From Megaustenia siamemsis (taxonomy: Eukaryota > Mollusca > Gastropoda > Stylommatophora > Ariophantidae), in contig JAVIAB010000059.1 of assembly GCA_032433765.1 (NCBI GenBank), positions 57,922,103 through 57,986,102 of the forward strand: a stretch of 64,000 bases of DNA. Reading direction: 5' to 3'. How positions within the stretch are numbered: the stretch's first letter is position 1; each line of letters starts with the position of its first letter. Shown in pieces: positions 44,040-55,351 of this stretch. The notes beneath the pieces were generated by a model. It did no database searches. It worked only from the letters and a program-made list of their open reading frames with translations, and had not been told where the DNA came from. Position numbers and translations under genes: made by a program.

Positions 44040-44178
44040 ATTCGGTATACAGAAGCTGCCTATCTACATCAACATGGTGAGAGATCCGCTGGACAGGCTG
44101 ATTTCCTATTACTATTTCGTTCGATATGGCGACGACTTCCGGCCATTCCTGAAGAGAAGGAAAGCTGGAGACCACGAG
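44040..44178 (+). CDS. HS2ST1: Internal exon of heparan sulfate 2-O-sulfotransferase
   Basis: This 139-base exon lies between a consensus acceptor (CACCACAG) and donor (GAG|GTAGGG). It encodes 46 complete codons after one carried-over base, starting [20 protein letters not shown] and continuing [20 protein letters not shown]. Against the vertebrate and fly enzymes the match is very close; the RDP..RL.SYYYF.R.GDD.RP pattern is diagnostic. The enzyme is a Golgi type II membrane protein that transfers sulfate from PAPS to the 2-OH of iduronate in heparan sulfate, which controls growth-factor binding. The R-D-P...R...S segment is the 3'-phosphate-binding part of the PAPS site and is intact. No other exon of the gene was found, so introns are long. 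The related uronyl 2-sulfotransferase (UST) is the main alternative and looks less similar. Confidence 0.85.
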
Positions 44179-45064
44179 GTAGGGTCGATGTTGTAGTCCA
44201 TATATCACTTTCTTGGTTGATGGTAACCGTTAGTTCAACTTGTTGCAGAGAAAAGCGTGAACAGGAAGACTAAAGCTTGATCAGTTGTATAGGAGTTTCG
44301 TTGGTTTGAGTTAAAGCCGAGGACAATAACCCTGTGGACGTAGCAATGGTTATCAGTGGTCAGTTGAAAGTTTTCCCTGGGAAATCATGTGCTTGGGGTT
44401 TGATCACGTGATGAAGGGTGGAAACCAATTTCGTGGATTGATATTGGGCTATATCTCGCCAACCACTGAAGAGAAAAGTTGTAGTTAGGTTTAGATATGT
44501 AGATTTACTACCGAGAATAGGTTCCATCTTGATGACTGGAAACATCCACATTGAGGATGGGATAGTTTTACAGAGACGATTGCTGTGAGGATAGATTAGG
44601 ATTGATTGGTCCGTCTTGGACAGTGTTAATAACTCCAGAGTTTTGTTAAACGTAAGAAGTAGAAACTGATTAGCGGTTGTAGAAATAGAAATTCAAAAAG
44701 ATTAAAGTAAGTAACATGGTTTGATTCCAGAGATCTTAAATGTTGCTGTTGTTACGCTGTTACATTACAAGAACTCCAGGAGAGCTGGACGTGTTTCAGC
44801 CATTCTCCTGACATTTGATTCTATACGAGTCGTCGCCTTGTTGACGTCTCCATGTTATGACGTTTATCCATTTTGTCTCAGTCATTAGACCACGTACCAC
44901 GCCATGAAAGTCGCGCAGCGGGCAGGTTCAAGTAACGACCATTCCAAAATAATAATACATCAATAACGAATAAAATTATAATGACACCGTAGAATTGAAC
45001 ACGAATTTATTATTGATGAGTGTCAACTCTAATACAACAGCTAAAGCAAGTAAGTAACGTGTAG
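44179..45064. other. Probable intron downstream of the sulfotransferase exon
   Basis: No further exon of the enzyme (for example one coding for the next conserved cysteine-containing segment) could be recognised. The sequence is otherwise unique-looking. Confidence 0.5.
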
Positions 45065-45305
45065 GTTCCTCTCCACGCCTTGTTAGAGGATATGGGATAA
45101 GTGGCCATGTTTATGGATGATGTGGTCGGTATCACACCCGGCCGCCCTTACATCCCACAAATTTATATTATCAATTTTTTTTTTTTGGGGGGGGGGAGGC
45201 TGGCTCTGGAGCCTTCTCAGTTCGAAAACAGCCGGGATATGAACCCGGGCCCATCTGATCTGTAAGCGAGCACACTAACTACTTAGCCTCTGAGGCTGTC
45301 TAAGG
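45065..45305 (-). mobile_element. tRNA-derived SINE
   Basis: The complement of 45225-45300 carries a B box (GGGTTCATATCCC) and an A-box-like GCTAAGTAGTTAGTG at tRNA spacing. A T12-G9 compound run lies at 45174-45197. The 3' part has GATGTGGTCGGTATCACAC, similar to the S1 body. Confidence 0.7.
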
Positions 45306-45666
45306 TAAGTAGACGAATTCTAATATATAGGCAGCCTGATGACATTTGACAACAAGGAGAAAATAGACTCAGGATGTAATAAAATGGGCCAGACTATTGA
45401 AAATGTAGCATTAATAGTCAAGAACAAAAACACATAAGTAGCAAAAAGAGTTTATCTTCATCACGATCTTCATTCTAACGTTGGACCGTTGGTGTAAACT
45501 TGCATGTTGGATTGTAGAACGGTCTGTATAATGGGAAATGAAAAGTGGCAAACGCTTTATGGGAATCAGCTGGAGGGGCAAACAAACGTGAAGGATTAAG
45601 AAAACGTGAATTATCCTCGTGGTGGTATATATACAGGAACAAACGATGACATTATCACTGTTCATT
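45306..45666. other. No recognisable gene
   Basis: Nothing recognised. Confidence 0.5.
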
Positions 45667-46200
45667 TTCTTGTATAGAGGGCATTAACATTACTTTACTT
45701 GGACGGTGTCCTTCTCTTGTATAGAAGGCATTGGCATTACTTTACATATAGAACATTGTCATTACTTTACTTGGACGGTGTCTTTCTCTTGTATAGAAGG
45801 CATTGTCATTACTTTACTTGGACGGTGTCCTTCTCTTGTATAGAAGGCATTGTCATTACTTTACTTGGACGGTGTCCTTCTCTTGTATAGAAGGCATTGG
45901 CATTACTTTACTTGGACGGTGTCCTTCTCTTGTATAGAAGGCATTGTCATTACTTTACTTGGACGGTGTCCTTCTCTTGTATAGAAGGCATTGGCATTAC
46001 TTTACTTGGACGGTGTCCTTCTCTTGTATAGAAGGCATTGGCATTACTTTACTTGGACGGTGTCCTTCTCTTGTATAGAAGGCATTGGCATTACTTTACT
46101 TGGACGGTGTCCTTCTCTTGTATAGAAGGCATTGGCATTACTTTACTTGGACGGTGTCCTTCTCTTGTATAGAAGGCATTGTCATTACTTTACTTGAACA
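45667..46200. repeat. 47-bp minisatellite, about 11 units
   Basis: Units contain TTGTATAGAAGGCATTG, GCATTACTTTACTTGGACGG and TGTCCTTCTC. The phrase GTATAGAAGG recurs at 45791, 45838 and so on, every 47 bases. Units are nearly identical apart from a GGCATT/GTCATT difference. Confidence 0.95.
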
Positions 46201-46974
46201 TTGCCTATTGATACTCCTTATTTTCTTCCTTAATTATACAAGAAAGTCTCGGCCCATAGGTAAGAGCCCACTATCACCAGTGGCGGTATTTTGTGTGTAT
46301 ACTATTATACAGTAATGGTATGTGCTATTATATTATACTGCTATAGTATCAATGGTTTGTATTTTTTCTACATATTACGTATATATTTGTATTTGTTATA
46401 AACTAAAACTTTGATAAACATTTCATAACATGACTTAATAAGAAACACTGTATACAGAGATTCGCTGTGGGAGGAAATCTGATCATTAGAAGAAGCAGTT
46501 TCTTCTTTCCTTTCAAATTCCCTTGTAACAAATGCGTTATAAACTCATAATGTGAGAACATTTAGTAACAGCATTAGAACATCTAGCACCGTTCTAGACA
46601 TACCTCGTCATAAGTTCCACTTATGAATAAGTCAAGCTTTTAAATCTCAGCAACATCGTGATACCTTCTGTTATTGCCCCTCTTGTAGTGGTTGCATCTT
46701 TAGGTCGACATCCATATTTCTCCCTATTTGACCATGTGCTTTGTTCTCTGGTGATTTCATCTCTTTATCACATGCTTACATTCTTTTCTTGATCATCGAT
46801 TATTCTCTTGAATTTCTTCCCTTGTATTTCCCATTCGGTAATTTCTTTTCGAATACATTCAGCATATCCTCTATTTTTTCGTTGGCTCCCACTACCTTCA
46901 CCTGTACAGGTAAGGGTGAATAACATATTTGATTTTAATATTCCAAGTTTTGTGTTTGTGCCTATGAATTTGGG
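46201..46974. other. No recognisable gene
   Basis: AT-rich sequence with no domain or repeat that I can identify. Confidence 0.5.
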
Positions 46975-47154
46975 AATCTCTCTCTCTCTGTCTCTCTCTC
47001 TCTCTCTGTCTCTCTCTCTCTGTCTCTCTCTCTCTCTGTCTCTCTCTGTCTCTCTCTCTGTCTCTCTCTCTGTCTCTCTCTCTGTCTCTCTCTCTGTCTC
47101 TCTCTCTGTCTCTCTCTCTGTCTCTCTCTCTGTCTCTCTCTCTGTCTCTCTCTG

Positions 47155-47216
<62 letters not shown>

Positions 47217-47305
47217 CCTCTCTCTCTGTCTCTCTCTCTCTGTCTCTCTCTCTCTGTCTCTCTCTCTCTCTCTCTCCCTCTCTCTCTGTCTCCCTCTCTC
47301 CCCCT
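46975..47305. repeat. CT/CTGT compound microsatellite, about 330 bp
   Basis: CT dinucleotides punctuated by CTGT at near-regular spacing; between about 47050 and 47150 it is a regular 12-base repeat (TCTCTCTCTCTG). Frames on both strands (RERE/SLSL peptides) are artefacts. Confidence 0.97.
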
Positions 47306-48267
47306 TTTCCTCTCACCGCCCCCCCCCCCCAATTAAAAAAAAAAACTGTCGCAGATCGTTGCCGTTACATATACCGCTTTATAATTATTGATATTATCGC
47401 TGTCAATGATCAAAATACATGAATATAGACTGGTGGTAATTCTAGTGTACAGTAACTTGTACAAACATGCACCAGATATAACATGCACCCTAAGGTCCAT
47501 ACAGTTATAACAGTTTACCAGATTGCGCCCTTGACCGTTGCGGCTGAAAAAAAAATCTGTAGGAAGGCAATGTGGGCCAGGGAAATGGTGTTTGGAGGTG
47601 ATGCGAGTGCTCGATCTTGTCTTTCTGGTATTTCTTGATTTACTGACGCCCTGTCAATGTAGAGCAAATCCTACCATCTGAGACTTTGTATGTAAGCTTC
47701 TATTACAGTCACACTTCAGTCGCCGTTACAAGTCTGTGTTAGGAAGGTAGAAGGAATCTGGTTGTGACTGAGTGTCTGTATAAGAAAATTGGCAGGTAAA
47801 TTCGCGGGGGGGGGGGGGGGATGGCTGGCTGGCGTTAGACGACATCACTTGAACCATCAACATGCATTAGTCGGCCAATCATCCGAGTTGCTGTAAAAAT
47901 TTCGTTTGAAAAAGGTTGTGTAAGGAGAAACGAAACGGATGCTGTGTTTTGATAATAGTGGGCATACATGTTAAAGTGTTTTACATAATGCTTGACATTT
48001 GAATTCTTTTTTTTTTTTTTTTCTTTTAAAATGTGACATCCAAGTGAGTGGGTTCAGCCGTTACCATTACAAAGATTTCATCTCCTCGACCATTATACGT
48101 GTTTTTTTTTTAAAAGGGGGAGGGGAGGGGGCGGGGGAGAAGAGCGATCAAAGAGAATGAGTGTTGAGAAGTAGGTGTATAGAATAAATTAGAAGTTTAA
48201 TTTGAGAGTATTTGTACTTACCCATGTGATGTGGTAACAACGACTTGTTGGTCAATGAACAAATAAA

Positions 48268-48306
<39 letters not shown>

Positions 48307-48769
48307 TTGATGAAGATCAAGTTATCGATGTCCAAGAAGAGATATCTTCGAAAAAAAAAGCTCAGTTATATGGGACAGCAAGGAGCCGAGAAGATGGAAT
48401 ATTCCATCAAGACCAATTATTATCGCGATTACAAACATTGATTGCATAAGCTTATGTGCATAACTGATTCTGGAGCAGAACGGGTTAGCAGGTCGCCAAA
48501 GTCTTGCTTTTCATGTGCAGTACTTGTGTGATAGTCTCCGCAGTCGACTGGAGATGATTGTTTTTTGCTTTTAATGGGTACCTGACTTTTGGTTAGGAAA
48601 AAAGGGTGGGTCTGGTGGCCAGCGCTTGTGTCTCCGCTAAAAACTTGGAAGAGGAATGGAGGTCCTGTACTCCAATTGTGAAAGATAGAAGTTCTGTACA
48701 ATTCATTCTTTCTTTCTTGCTTTTTTTTATATTTCATTTCCTTTCTTTCTTTCCTATTTTCATTCTTCC
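47306..48769. other. No gene; homopolymer and GA runs
   Basis: Poly-C at 47321-47330, poly-G at 47806-47820, poly-T at 48008-48022 and (GA)n at 48275-48301. The GGGTACC and AAAAAAGGG phrases near 48576-48606 hint at a decayed SINE body, without a head. Confidence 0.5.
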
Positions 48770-49110
48770 TTGTAATAGAACATCGTCTAACTTCGTGATA
48801 TTAATATATCTTCCAGCGACGCGAAATTAATATATCCTGTAACTGCTTACGGTAAATAATATATCATGTAACAATTAGTAATATATCATGTAACTACACT
48901 CATTTAGTAATATATCCTGTAACTGCGCTCAATTAATTTATAATATATATTTTAACAGCGCTCAATTAACACTATATTATGTAACTGCGGGCAGTTAATA
49001 ACATATCGTGTGACTAACTATAAGCAATGAATATACCTTCTGAGTGCGTGCAGTTCTGCCAACTATATACACTTCAAATAAACGCAATTAATGTATCTTC
49101 TAATTGCTCG
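48770..49110. repeat. Degenerate AT-rich tandem repeat, about 30-40 bp
   Basis: The phrase AATATATC(C/A)TGTAACTGC with a CAATTAAT or similar linker recurs seven to nine times with strong decay. It looks like an old minisatellite, in contrast to the homogeneous arrays nearby. Confidence 0.7.
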
Positions 49111-49399
49111 CAGTTAATCTATATTTAAGCAATGTAAGAAGCGCACATGAAAGAAGTTAAGCTTATCAGACTGGCTGGAACAACATTCAAGAAAACTCCG
49201 AGAGGAGAACTGGGCAAAATGCCGACAAGAGGAGACAGCAAATTCATCGGAGAGAGAGGAAAGGTCTTTGATTCGTAGACTCTCAGGGAAAGCTGTACAG
49301 TGAGCTAGAGAAACTGGTTGTGCTCAGCTCCCCCAACAACCCCTCAATAACGGAGGAGAAATTATCATGAAGATAATGATACAATTAGTGTGTGCTGAT
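49111..49399. other. No recognisable gene
   Basis: Purine-rich, with a short unrecognised frame; no support for a gene. Confidence 0.45.
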
Positions 49400-50335
49400 A
49401 TGTTTACCTCTGCTTAACATTCTTTGTTTACCTCTGCTTAACATTCTTTGTTTACCTCTGCTTAACATTCTTTGTTTACCTCTGCTTAACATTCTTTGTT
49501 TACCTCTGCTTAACATTCTTTGTTTACCTCTGCTTAACATTCTATGTTTACCTCTGCTTAACATTCTTTGTTTACCTCTGCTTAACATTCTTTGTTTACC
49601 TCTGCTTAACATTCTTTGTTTACCTCTGCTTAACATTTTTTGTTTATCTCTGTTTAACATTCTTTGTTTACCTCTGCTTAACATTCTTTGTTTACCTCTG
49701 CTTAACATTCTATGTTTACCTCTGCTTAACATTCTTTGTTTACCTCTGCTTAACATTCTTTGTTTACCTCTGCTTAACATTCTATGTTTACCTCTGCTTA
49801 ACATTCTTTGTTTACCTCTGCTTAACATTCTTTGTTTACCTCTGCTTAACATTCTTTGTTTACCTCTGCTTAACATTCTTTGTTTACCTCTGTTTAACAT
49901 TCTTTGTTTACCTCTGCTTAACATTCTTTGTTTACCTCTGCTTAACATTCTATGTTTACCTCTGCTTAACATTCTTTGTTTATCTCTGCTTAACATTCTT
50001 TGTTTACCTCTGCTTAACATTCTTTGTTTACCTCTGCTTAACATTCTTTGTTTACCTCTGCTTAACATTCTTTGTTTACCTCTGCTTAACATTCTTTGTT
50101 TACCTCTGCTTAACATTCTTTGTTTACCTCTGCTTAACATTCTTTGTTTACCTCTGCTTAACATTCTTTGTTTATCTCTGCTTAACATTCTTTGTTTACC
50201 TCTGCTTAACATTCTTTGTTTATCTCTGCTTAACATTCTCTGTTTACCTCTGCTTAACATTCTCTGTTTACCTCTGCTTAACATTCTTTGTTTACCTCTG
50301 CTTAACATTCTTTGTTTACCTCTGCTTAACATTCT
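49400..50335. repeat. 24-bp minisatellite, 39 units
   Basis: The unit is TTTGTTTACCTCTGCTTAAC plus ATTC, with rare TTTATC, CTGTTTA, CTATG and CTCTG variants. A 24-base period that avoids stops leaves frames of over 310 codons open on both strands (eight-residue repeats LCLPLLNI and MLSRGKQR). Neither has flanking coding sequence, so I treat both as artefacts. Confidence 0.95.
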
Positions 50336-50754
50336 TCTCCGAATCCTTTATTTCATTTTTTCCATAATCACCCCCCCCCACCCCCCAATTTATATTTTTT
50401 TTTAAAACACATATCCTGCCTCCTATGTTTTCTATATTAATTATTGGTATTTGTAAACACGTATGGGGGCAATAACTTTGTTCTTTTATAGCTAGAGTTA
50501 TCTTCCCTAGAGGTCAACATGCTAGAGTTATGTATCATAAAACTAGCATTGCTGTGAACTTTGTGCAGAATGCTAGAAGTAATAGTTGCGACAACGCCAA
50601 GTGCTTTCTCCCAATTTAAAGTGACTGAAATACAAGTGAGGACAAAAGGGGCTAGTCTAAGCAGCAAGAATTATAGGGCATCTCACAGGGAAAAGTTTCC
50701 TCTAAAGTGCATCATCAAAATCAATAAGGCAGTTTTAGACAGTTTTAATTCAAA
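50336..50754. other. No gene; poly-C run
   Basis: C-runs at 50371-50386, then sequence that may be a very decayed LINE upstream part; not recognisable by itself. Confidence 0.45.
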
Positions 50755-50900
50755 TATCAAGACACGATAATAACCTCTGATGGGAAATGCATTACCACCG
50801 AGATGAAATGTAGAAGAGGCCAGGTAAAAGCAGCATTCCATCAAATGAAAAATCTGACTTTGTCAATAGGAGAAACACTAAGAGATCTCTAATGTTACAG
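50755..50900 (+). mobile_element. LINE fragment, post-RT region
   Basis: The plus strand encodes ITSDGKCITTEMKCRRGQVK, AAFHQMKNLTLS. The pattern ITSDGK..TEI..R...AK.AF..MKN follows the RT domain in families A-C, and a related segment is at 58130-58220. Confidence 0.65.
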
Positions 50901-50954
50901 CCAATCCTTATACTGAAGGTCTCACTCGGTACCGATTCGACATTTCTTTAATAT

Positions 50955-51205
50955 ATTTTTACCAGAAACACTGGAGGAATGGTTGGTCTCGAGACAAGAC
51001 GTCGGTCTCGAGATAGAGAGGTTGTGAGTTCAAATCCCGGCTTTTTATTTGTGATTTCTCTCTGCGGAAACCACCTCAGGTCTCAAGGCCCGGCTTGAAA
51101 CGTCTATTACATATCGACGAAAAAAATATGAGTACCTCCGAAGACGGAGTTATCTGCCTGTGCGGCGATGGACCCCTGTGCACACGGCTGCCAGGGAAAA
51201 CAAAT
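50955..51205 (+). mobile_element. tRNA-derived SINE
   Basis: An A-box-like GAATGGTTGGTCTCGAGAC lies near 50973 and the B box GAGTTCAAATCCC near 51027. The body continues to CACACGGCTGCCAGGGAAAA, a 3' segment also present at 39290-39310. Confidence 0.75.
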
Positions 51206-51599
51206 TAACACTCAAAATTCAGTTCCCAGTCTCTATGGACTTTGCCAGATTTGGTGAACGAAAAAAAAGCAGTAAACACCAGCTCCTCCAAATTATACCA
51301 ACACATTTTCCATAGAACCCATGTGAAGTAAAACGTACTGTACATGAACAATAACCGTATTGTGATATAAACATATTGTGATATAACCGTATTCTGTAAT
51401 CATCCTCTGTCAGATGACACATATCAGCTGAGAAACGCATCTGACAGTCTTCTCTACTCAATGTCGTTACGATTAAGTGGCACATACAGACGGTACAGAC
51501 ACGTTTGCTTTCATTCATCGCACAATGGACGTACTCCTGGTCAAATTTTGTTTCAATATCTTCTTCATTGGTGTTAACATTATTAAGAAAATTTCGGTT
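51206..51599. other. No recognisable gene
   Basis: A short ATATTGTGATATAA duplication at 51357-51385 is the only structure seen. Confidence 0.5.
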
Positions 51600-52045
51600 T
51601 TGGTAGCGAGTGAGACACCCTGTATATAGAGGTGAATCGTGGACAATTGGTTTAAAAAAAAAAAAAAGAAGTTACTTGGAGGCCACAGAAATGTAGTTTG
51701 ACAGAAGTACTTTGAGAATGCCATGGATAGCTAAAAAGGGGCAATGAACAAATCATGAAGCGAGGCGACAACATAAAGAAAACTTAAATTCTTCCAGAAA
51801 AAAAAGCCAGAAAAAAAACGGGTTTACTTTCTTTGGACCAGTGACACGATTGGAAGATTGAAAAATTGTGTGTCAGCTGGAAAAAGTGAAGGGAAAAGAG
51901 ACAAGGAAGGCCACGAGAGATGAGATTAGACAATGTAGCACAAAAAGAATCACCACTGAAATTCATAAGCACCGGCATAATCGAAAGTTGCGAGATAAGC
52001 TCGCCAACACCTCTGGGCATGGCACTTGATGATGCTGATGAAGAG
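51600..52045 (+). mobile_element. LINE 3' end (family B/C type), heavily decayed
   Basis: Order of recognisable blocks: the remnant of YxGESWTI (51630), FDRSTLRMPWIAKKG-like (51697-51740), KGKRDKEGHER-like basic tail (51890-51920), RKLRDKLANTSGHGT-like end (51983-52028) and a GATGATGCTGATGA tail. Frameshifts and a long A-run interrupt it. Confidence 0.7.
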
Positions 52046-52589
52046 AACACCAGCAACTCCACAATACTTCCTACGGCCCTCCAAGGGGCATTACCGCAAA
52101 ATTTGGGAATAGCTATATTTGGTAGATAAATCATACAAGTCAGTGGTTCCAAAACTGTTAACACTTTTGACTCCCTACACCTGCAGCGGCCTTCATGGCA
52201 GCTACGATCGTAAAGGTCTGGTAAACTCTGATCCCTGTATTTATTTGTGGGTCGGTTAATAGTTTAGGTACAGATCTGAAGTTCAGTAACAATAAAGATA
52301 TCACATGGATTTAATGTAGCAATCAGAAAACCTTCAGCATACTTATGTTCACAGATAGCATTTCCACAATTCTTCACAAACATACAATTATTTCACTTAC
52401 TCAGAAAATACGCCAAGCCTGTTTGTATTTTTTAAAATGTATTTGTTGATATTTCCTGAATATTCCACGGAAATCAAGGAGGTTAATAACTTGGCGCCCA
52501 GAATGTAACAAACATAAAACACAGCACAGCCACAAGCGTGGACAAGTTTGCGCACGCATTCACTTTGTGTTCATTAATTTACTGTCCCC
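52046..52589. other. No recognisable gene
   Basis: Nothing recognised. Confidence 0.5.
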
Positions 52590-52810
52590 CTGATAAAGTA
52601 AAGTAGCCTCCGTCACTCATGTTTATATATTTCCGTAGATTTTGTAGCGCCTCTAGGAAATGTGATTTTATTCTTTTCTTTCGCCGTGCATTCTTTTATT
52701 CTATGAATCTGTTTGCTTCATGCTTGAATTGGAGTCTGTGTCCAAAGATGACATCTGCAGCAATCTTTATCCAGGCTGCAGAGTTTACGATCAGAGTCTT
52801 CTGATAGCGT
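52590..52810 (-). mobile_element. LINE 3' end (family D), short fragment
   Basis: Parallels 4115-4330 block by block: AGTAGCCTCC, CAGCGCC/TAGCGCC, TTCTATGAATCT, CTGCAG and the GAGTCTT end. Only the last 220 bases of the element are kept. Confidence 0.65.
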
Positions 52811-53285
52811 ATACGAAAAATTATAATTGGCAACAAATTACAACTATCCTGTACACACTCATGTAAGTACTAACAGAAATTAAGCCTATGTGGGAGTTGT
52901 CTTTGTATTATTTCTAACACATGACAATATCATCGGCGCGGCGCCCACGACGCCAACTTTGAGAACCGCTGACACGGGTTTATAGTTCTGTATACACAGC
53001 GCTACACGTGATTCATCGGCCATTTATCTTCTCCAGCAACAGCGATGACAAGCTCTATTTCATTAACGCTTCTCTTTCTCTCAATTACGTAAACAAAATT
53101 AATATTTATAAATGAAAGCCTCTTCGCCCAGGCATAAATATCCAGAATCCGTTTCGCTGTTTTAAAATATTGCCAGTTATAAAGATACGCGCAGTTCAAT
53201 CGAAACTACGTACTGTCAATTAATTCCCCTTGCAATTTGGTTATTTTCAACGCAGCCAACTATAGATTTACTATTTTTCAACAGA
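52811..53285. other. No recognisable gene
   Basis: AT-rich; nothing recognised up to the transposon's left inverted repeat. Confidence 0.5.
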
Positions 53286-53341
53286 CTATAGCTCGTTTCA
53301 AAACATATGCCCTACTTCAAAACGCTATTACTCTCTAACCG
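53286..53341. repeat. Left terminal inverted repeat of the DDE transposon
   Basis: CTATAGCTCGTTTCA and, further in, GCCCTACTTCAAAA and CTAACCG pair with the right end (complement of 55407-55352). Confidence 0.65.
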
Positions 53342-53742
53342 TTTGTTAAATACTTTTGAAATTTTCCAAATGTTATTAGAATGCAAAAGACCCTTTAAAT
53401 GTATATTTAACAAATATCTTGCAGCTGCAGTTTTCTTAAAGCGGCGATATTTCTTTGATGTTTGTCAAAATTGTAAATTGTGAAGCCCTAAAGAATAGAA
53501 ATTACAGTAGTTGCTGGTCTACGATTAATTTTCACTAGGTAAAGGCGTGGCCGTAATGGGGAAATAACTGGATAAAACAAAACACCAGGAGAATTATTGT
53601 CTGCTCAGTTCGAGGACGGACGATAATAATATCAAGGTATACCTGTATGTCCAATTTTCATAGTTGTGTGGTCCTTAAAAGGGCCGTTTGTTGAAATAAT
53701 TTAAGGTAATATAGGGGCCAACATTGTGGGGGCTATATACTT

Positions 53743-55020
53743 TCATTCTGAATCAGACGAGTCTAAAAGATTAATAACTGTTTGGGGTTGAACATTCCAC
53801 AAACCATCATTTTTCCAATATTCCTCTTCCTGTTTTAAGACGTGGTCTTCACATTTAGCCCAATAATCTTTGTCTATATTTAATAAAGCGAGATTAGCAA
53901 GAGTCTTTACATCGCATATTTTGAATGTTGTATTTTCATCTGCCACTTGTCCTTTTAATTTTGCCCAGATTAGTTCTATTGGATTTAAATGAGCATGGTA
54001 AGGTGGCAGCCTCAAACTTATATGACCGTGCTCTTGGATAATCTTATCTATTTGAAAAATCTTTGTTCTCTGTTTTTGCTTTACTAGAGATAGTAATTCA
54101 GGTTTTAAGTACATGTTATTAAATTGTATGTGCTCCTTTGTGAGCCATATCTTAATAGCATCTTTTGTACTGGATGACGTCGGGACTTTATCTTCAAGTG
54201 CAACAATGTTGTGGTACGCTGCATTGTCCATTATTAGGCAAGATGGTCGATCTAGTGCTGGGAGAACAGAATTTTCAATCCAATGTCTAAATATGTGACC
54301 ATTCATCTCAGAGTGATAATCCCGATTGTCTATGGATTTTGAAAGAAAAATGAGCTCTGCATTCTGTATTAGTCCATGTTGTCGACTACCTGCATGAGCA
54401 ATTATCAAGCGCTGTCCTTTGCTGCTAGGTATTAATCTCTTAATCTTTCCATTTGATGACTGCCATTCCCTTTGGTTAGTGTGGTGAGCATTGATCCATG
54501 TTTCATCCAAGTACACAATATCATAACCTTGCTTGCGCACCTCTTTTACTTCACGTAAGTACTTGCTTCTCATGACTACTATATGTGGCTTCTCACAGAT
54601 GATGTTTCGTCCATTGGGATACTTTCTGAATGTAAAGCCTGCAGCTCTCACATTCCTCCATAATGTAGACTTTGATATTTCAATACTGTTGTTCTTTTTC
54701 AGCGATACTTTTAATTTTCTTATTGTAACAGTTTCATTCATACCCAACATTTTGCGAATTTCACTTCTAATAAGTTCACTGTCGAAATTATCCAACATTT
54801 TTGCTCTTCCTTGTGATTTTGTATATTTGGAACATTGACGGTCACGTGCTTGAATCCAGCGATTAGATGACCGTTTAGATAAATCCAAAATGTGTCTTGT
54901 CCTATTCTCAGGGTTTTCTAAAGAATGAAATAATCTTCCTCGTTTAGCCTCTTTGCAAAAATAGTCATACATTTTTATTGCGATGTTTTGTAAACTGCAG
55001 AATTTCATTTTAAGACTCAT
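53743..55020 (-). CDS. DDE transposase, IS630/Tc1-mariner superfamily (about DD83E)
   Basis: An uninterrupted 425-codon gene on the minus strand, the only intact mobile-element protein in the window. Residues 35-60 and 95-135 are basic and helix-turn-helix-like (TIRKLKVSLKK, KSTLWRNVRAAGFTFRKYP), as expected for DNA binding. The catalytic domain follows: D172 in VYLDETWI, D265 in CLIMDNAAYHN and E349 in LPPYHAHLNPIELIWAKLK, the DDE_3-type pattern. The spacing D265-E349 is 83 residues, far more than the 34-39 of classical Tc1 and mariner. The insert between them contains KVPTSSSTKDAIKIWL and LKPELLSLVK, typical of a long-spacer branch found in many invertebrates. All three acidic residues are present, so activity is plausible. 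The start used (MSLKMKFC) is the first ATG. No intron is needed. Confidence 0.88.
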   Translation of the reverse strand: MSLKMKFCSLQNIAIKMYDYFCKEAKRGRLFHSLENPENRTRHILDLSKRSSNRWIQARDRQCSKYTKSQGRAKMLDNFDSELIRSEIRKMLGMNETVTIRKLKVSLKKNNSIEISKSTLWRNVRAAGFTFRKYPNGRNIICEKPHIVVMRSKYLREVKEVRKQGYDIVYLDETWINAHHTNQREWQSSNGKIKRLIPSSKGQRLIIAHAGSRQHGLIQNAELIFLSKSIDNRDYHSEMNGHIFRHWIENSVLPALDRPSCLIMDNAAYHNIVALEDKVPTSSSTKDAIKIWLTKEHIQFNNMYLKPELLSLVKQKQRTKIFQIDKIIQEHGHISLRLPPYHAHLNPIELIWAKLKGQVADENTTFKICDVKTLANLALLNIDKDYWAKCEDHVLKQEEEYWKNDGLWNVQPQTVINLLDSSDSE

Positions 55021-55351
55021 GATAAATGTTATTGTTCCACGTTACGCCGCTGAATTAACGGAAATGGAACACACAATGTCTCGTGTTTACTACAAGTGTC
55101 TATTTGTGTCAGAAAACTCACGCGGAAAGCGTGAAAAATCGTAAATTTCAGCGTGTATAGATTTGTAATCGCTATTTTTAACTTAAATACTGTAAACACT
55201 AAGTTTTGACTACATCAATGGGTCGTTATAAATTTATATAAATCAAATAAGCAATAATAATAACCAAATGTTTGTTTTTAATGAAATTAATTCCCTGTTG
55301 GGTTCTAATCATTATAACTTTACATGCAAATTTTGAAAAAAATACAAAAAG

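Noticed and set aside
46768..47422. RE-rich and SL-rich frames of 140-200 codons
   Set aside because: Pure CT/CTGT microsatellite read on either strand.
49385..50405. 315- and 337-codon frames as repeat proteins
   Set aside because: Both come from a 24-bp array and are open on opposite strands; nothing else supports translation.
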